NCBI GenBank assembly: GCA_964593905.1
Contig: CAZQLE010000111.1
Location: 1 to 12,613 of the forward strand
Source: CAZQLE01 sp964593905
GTDB taxonomy: Bacteria; Chloroflexota; Anaerolineae; Anaerolineales; Anaerolineaceae
Direction of reading: 5' to 3'
Length of the DNA: 12,613 bases
Shown here one piece after another: positions 12,418 to 12,613 of this stretch. Made by a program: the position numbers and the translations under genes. A model generated the notes under the pieces. It was given only the letters and a program-made list of their open reading frames with translations. It searched no databases and had not been told where the DNA came from. Each line of letters begins with the position of its first letter. Within the stretch, counting starts at the first letter, position 1.

Positions 12418-12613
12418 TCATTTAAAAATGACTGATCGCAACAAAGGCCATAGAAATTGATTCAATTCTTCCGCGTAGCGTTCACGCCCAGCCATAGATG
12501 AACCAGTTTCACCTAATACAATCCAAACATTCTCCAATTTTGGATTTTGAAACAAAAACCTTGTTTCAACACGATCCCGATCCACCCAAACAGGTTGGCC
12601 AGAAATATCTATC
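12418..12613 (-). CDS. C-terminal fragment of an unidentified protein (cut by window edge)
   Basis: An open frame enters from the right edge on the minus strand and gives 64 codons before TGA at 12420-12418. The fragment reads like real protein, e.g. SGQPVWVDRDRVETRF, then VWIVLGETGSSMAGRERYAE and LNQFLWPLLRSVIF at the C terminus. I do not recognise the family. The DNA is noticeably AT-richer than cysK and cysE, and the third-position bias is different, so it may have another origin. The start lies outside the window. It runs in the same direction as cysK, about 136 bp upstream of that gene's -35 box. Confidence 0.55.
   Translation of the reverse strand, partial: IDISGQPVWVDRDRVETRFLFQNPKLENVWIVLGETGSSMAGRERYAEELNQFLWPLLRSVIFK

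Noticed and set aside
12155..12460. 101-codon plus-strand ORF
   Set aside because: It runs antisense through the cysK leader, promoter and palindrome, has no ribosome site, and reads as low-quality protein. The minus-strand signals explain the region better.
1..12613. CRISPR arrays, tRNA/rRNA genes, insertion sequences
   Set aside because: No regularly spaced short repeats, tRNA-like cloverleafs, rRNA stretches, transposase-like proteins or flanking target duplications were seen.

Overview
The window looks like chromosomal DNA from a Chloroflexota bacterium, probably Anaerolineae. This rests on protein style only: a CAP/LysM protein with long Thr/Pro linkers and a C-terminal anchor, a Zn-type URO-D-like methyltransferase, and a sugar ABC system under a DeoR-type regulator. 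No 16S or other taxonomic marker is present. Most of the window is GC-rich. The regulatory intergenic regions and the far right end (about 12,240-12,613) are clearly AT-richer.

Layout, left to right: (1) a secreted, membrane-anchored CAP-LysM protein (+), ending at a perfect bidirectional terminator (1099-1149). (2) A leftward pair: a 572-aa regulator made of a DeoR HTH, a periplasmic-binding-protein (PBP) fold and a DeoR C-terminal domain (2340-4058), followed by a URO-D/MtaA-like Zn methyltransferase (1154-2209). (3) A compact divergent control region (4120-4224) with two near-consensus sigma-70 promoters back to back and operator-like repeats exactly 42 bp apart. (4) A rightward sugar ABC operon: a lipoprotein carrying two fused PBP modules (4443-6377), a stable stem-loop without U-tract, a double ATPase (6487-7977), a permease overlapping it by 1 nt (7977-8987), and a terminator. 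(5) A ROK fructokinase-like gene (9185-10087), which could phosphorylate the imported sugar. (6) A leftward cysK-cysE operon for cysteine synthesis (11997 to 10224), convergent with the ROK gene. (7) A 250-nt cysK leader with a consensus promoter. (8) The 3' end of an unidentified gene running off the right edge.

Two parts deserve most attention. First, the cysK leader has a hidden 15-codon ORF (12212-12165, minus strand) with its own Shine-Dalgarno and Cys-Met-Cys at codons 4-6. Behind it lie four segments that can pair 1:2, 2:3 or 3:4, the topology of a trp-type attenuator, with segment 4 followed by a U-rich run. I infer a cysteine-responsive attenuator of cysK-cysE. Second, the sugar locus has unusual PBP architectures on both sides of one promoter region. 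The transporter lipoprotein is a tandem PBP fusion whose repeats are identical over 634 bp and then about 15% different. In the regulator, the PBP domain appears to have its N-terminal strand-helix segment moved to its C-terminal end, inserted between the two halves of a DeoR protein whose usual phosphosugar motifs are degenerate.

How the genes may work together (inference): the regulator senses the sugar directly through its PBP fold, represses itself and the transporter through the shared operators, and the ROK kinase traps the sugar. The role of the methyltransferase-like protein is open. The cysK-cysE pair is a separate unit; its CysE carries an unusual tail ending in Ile, suited to docking into the CysK active site.
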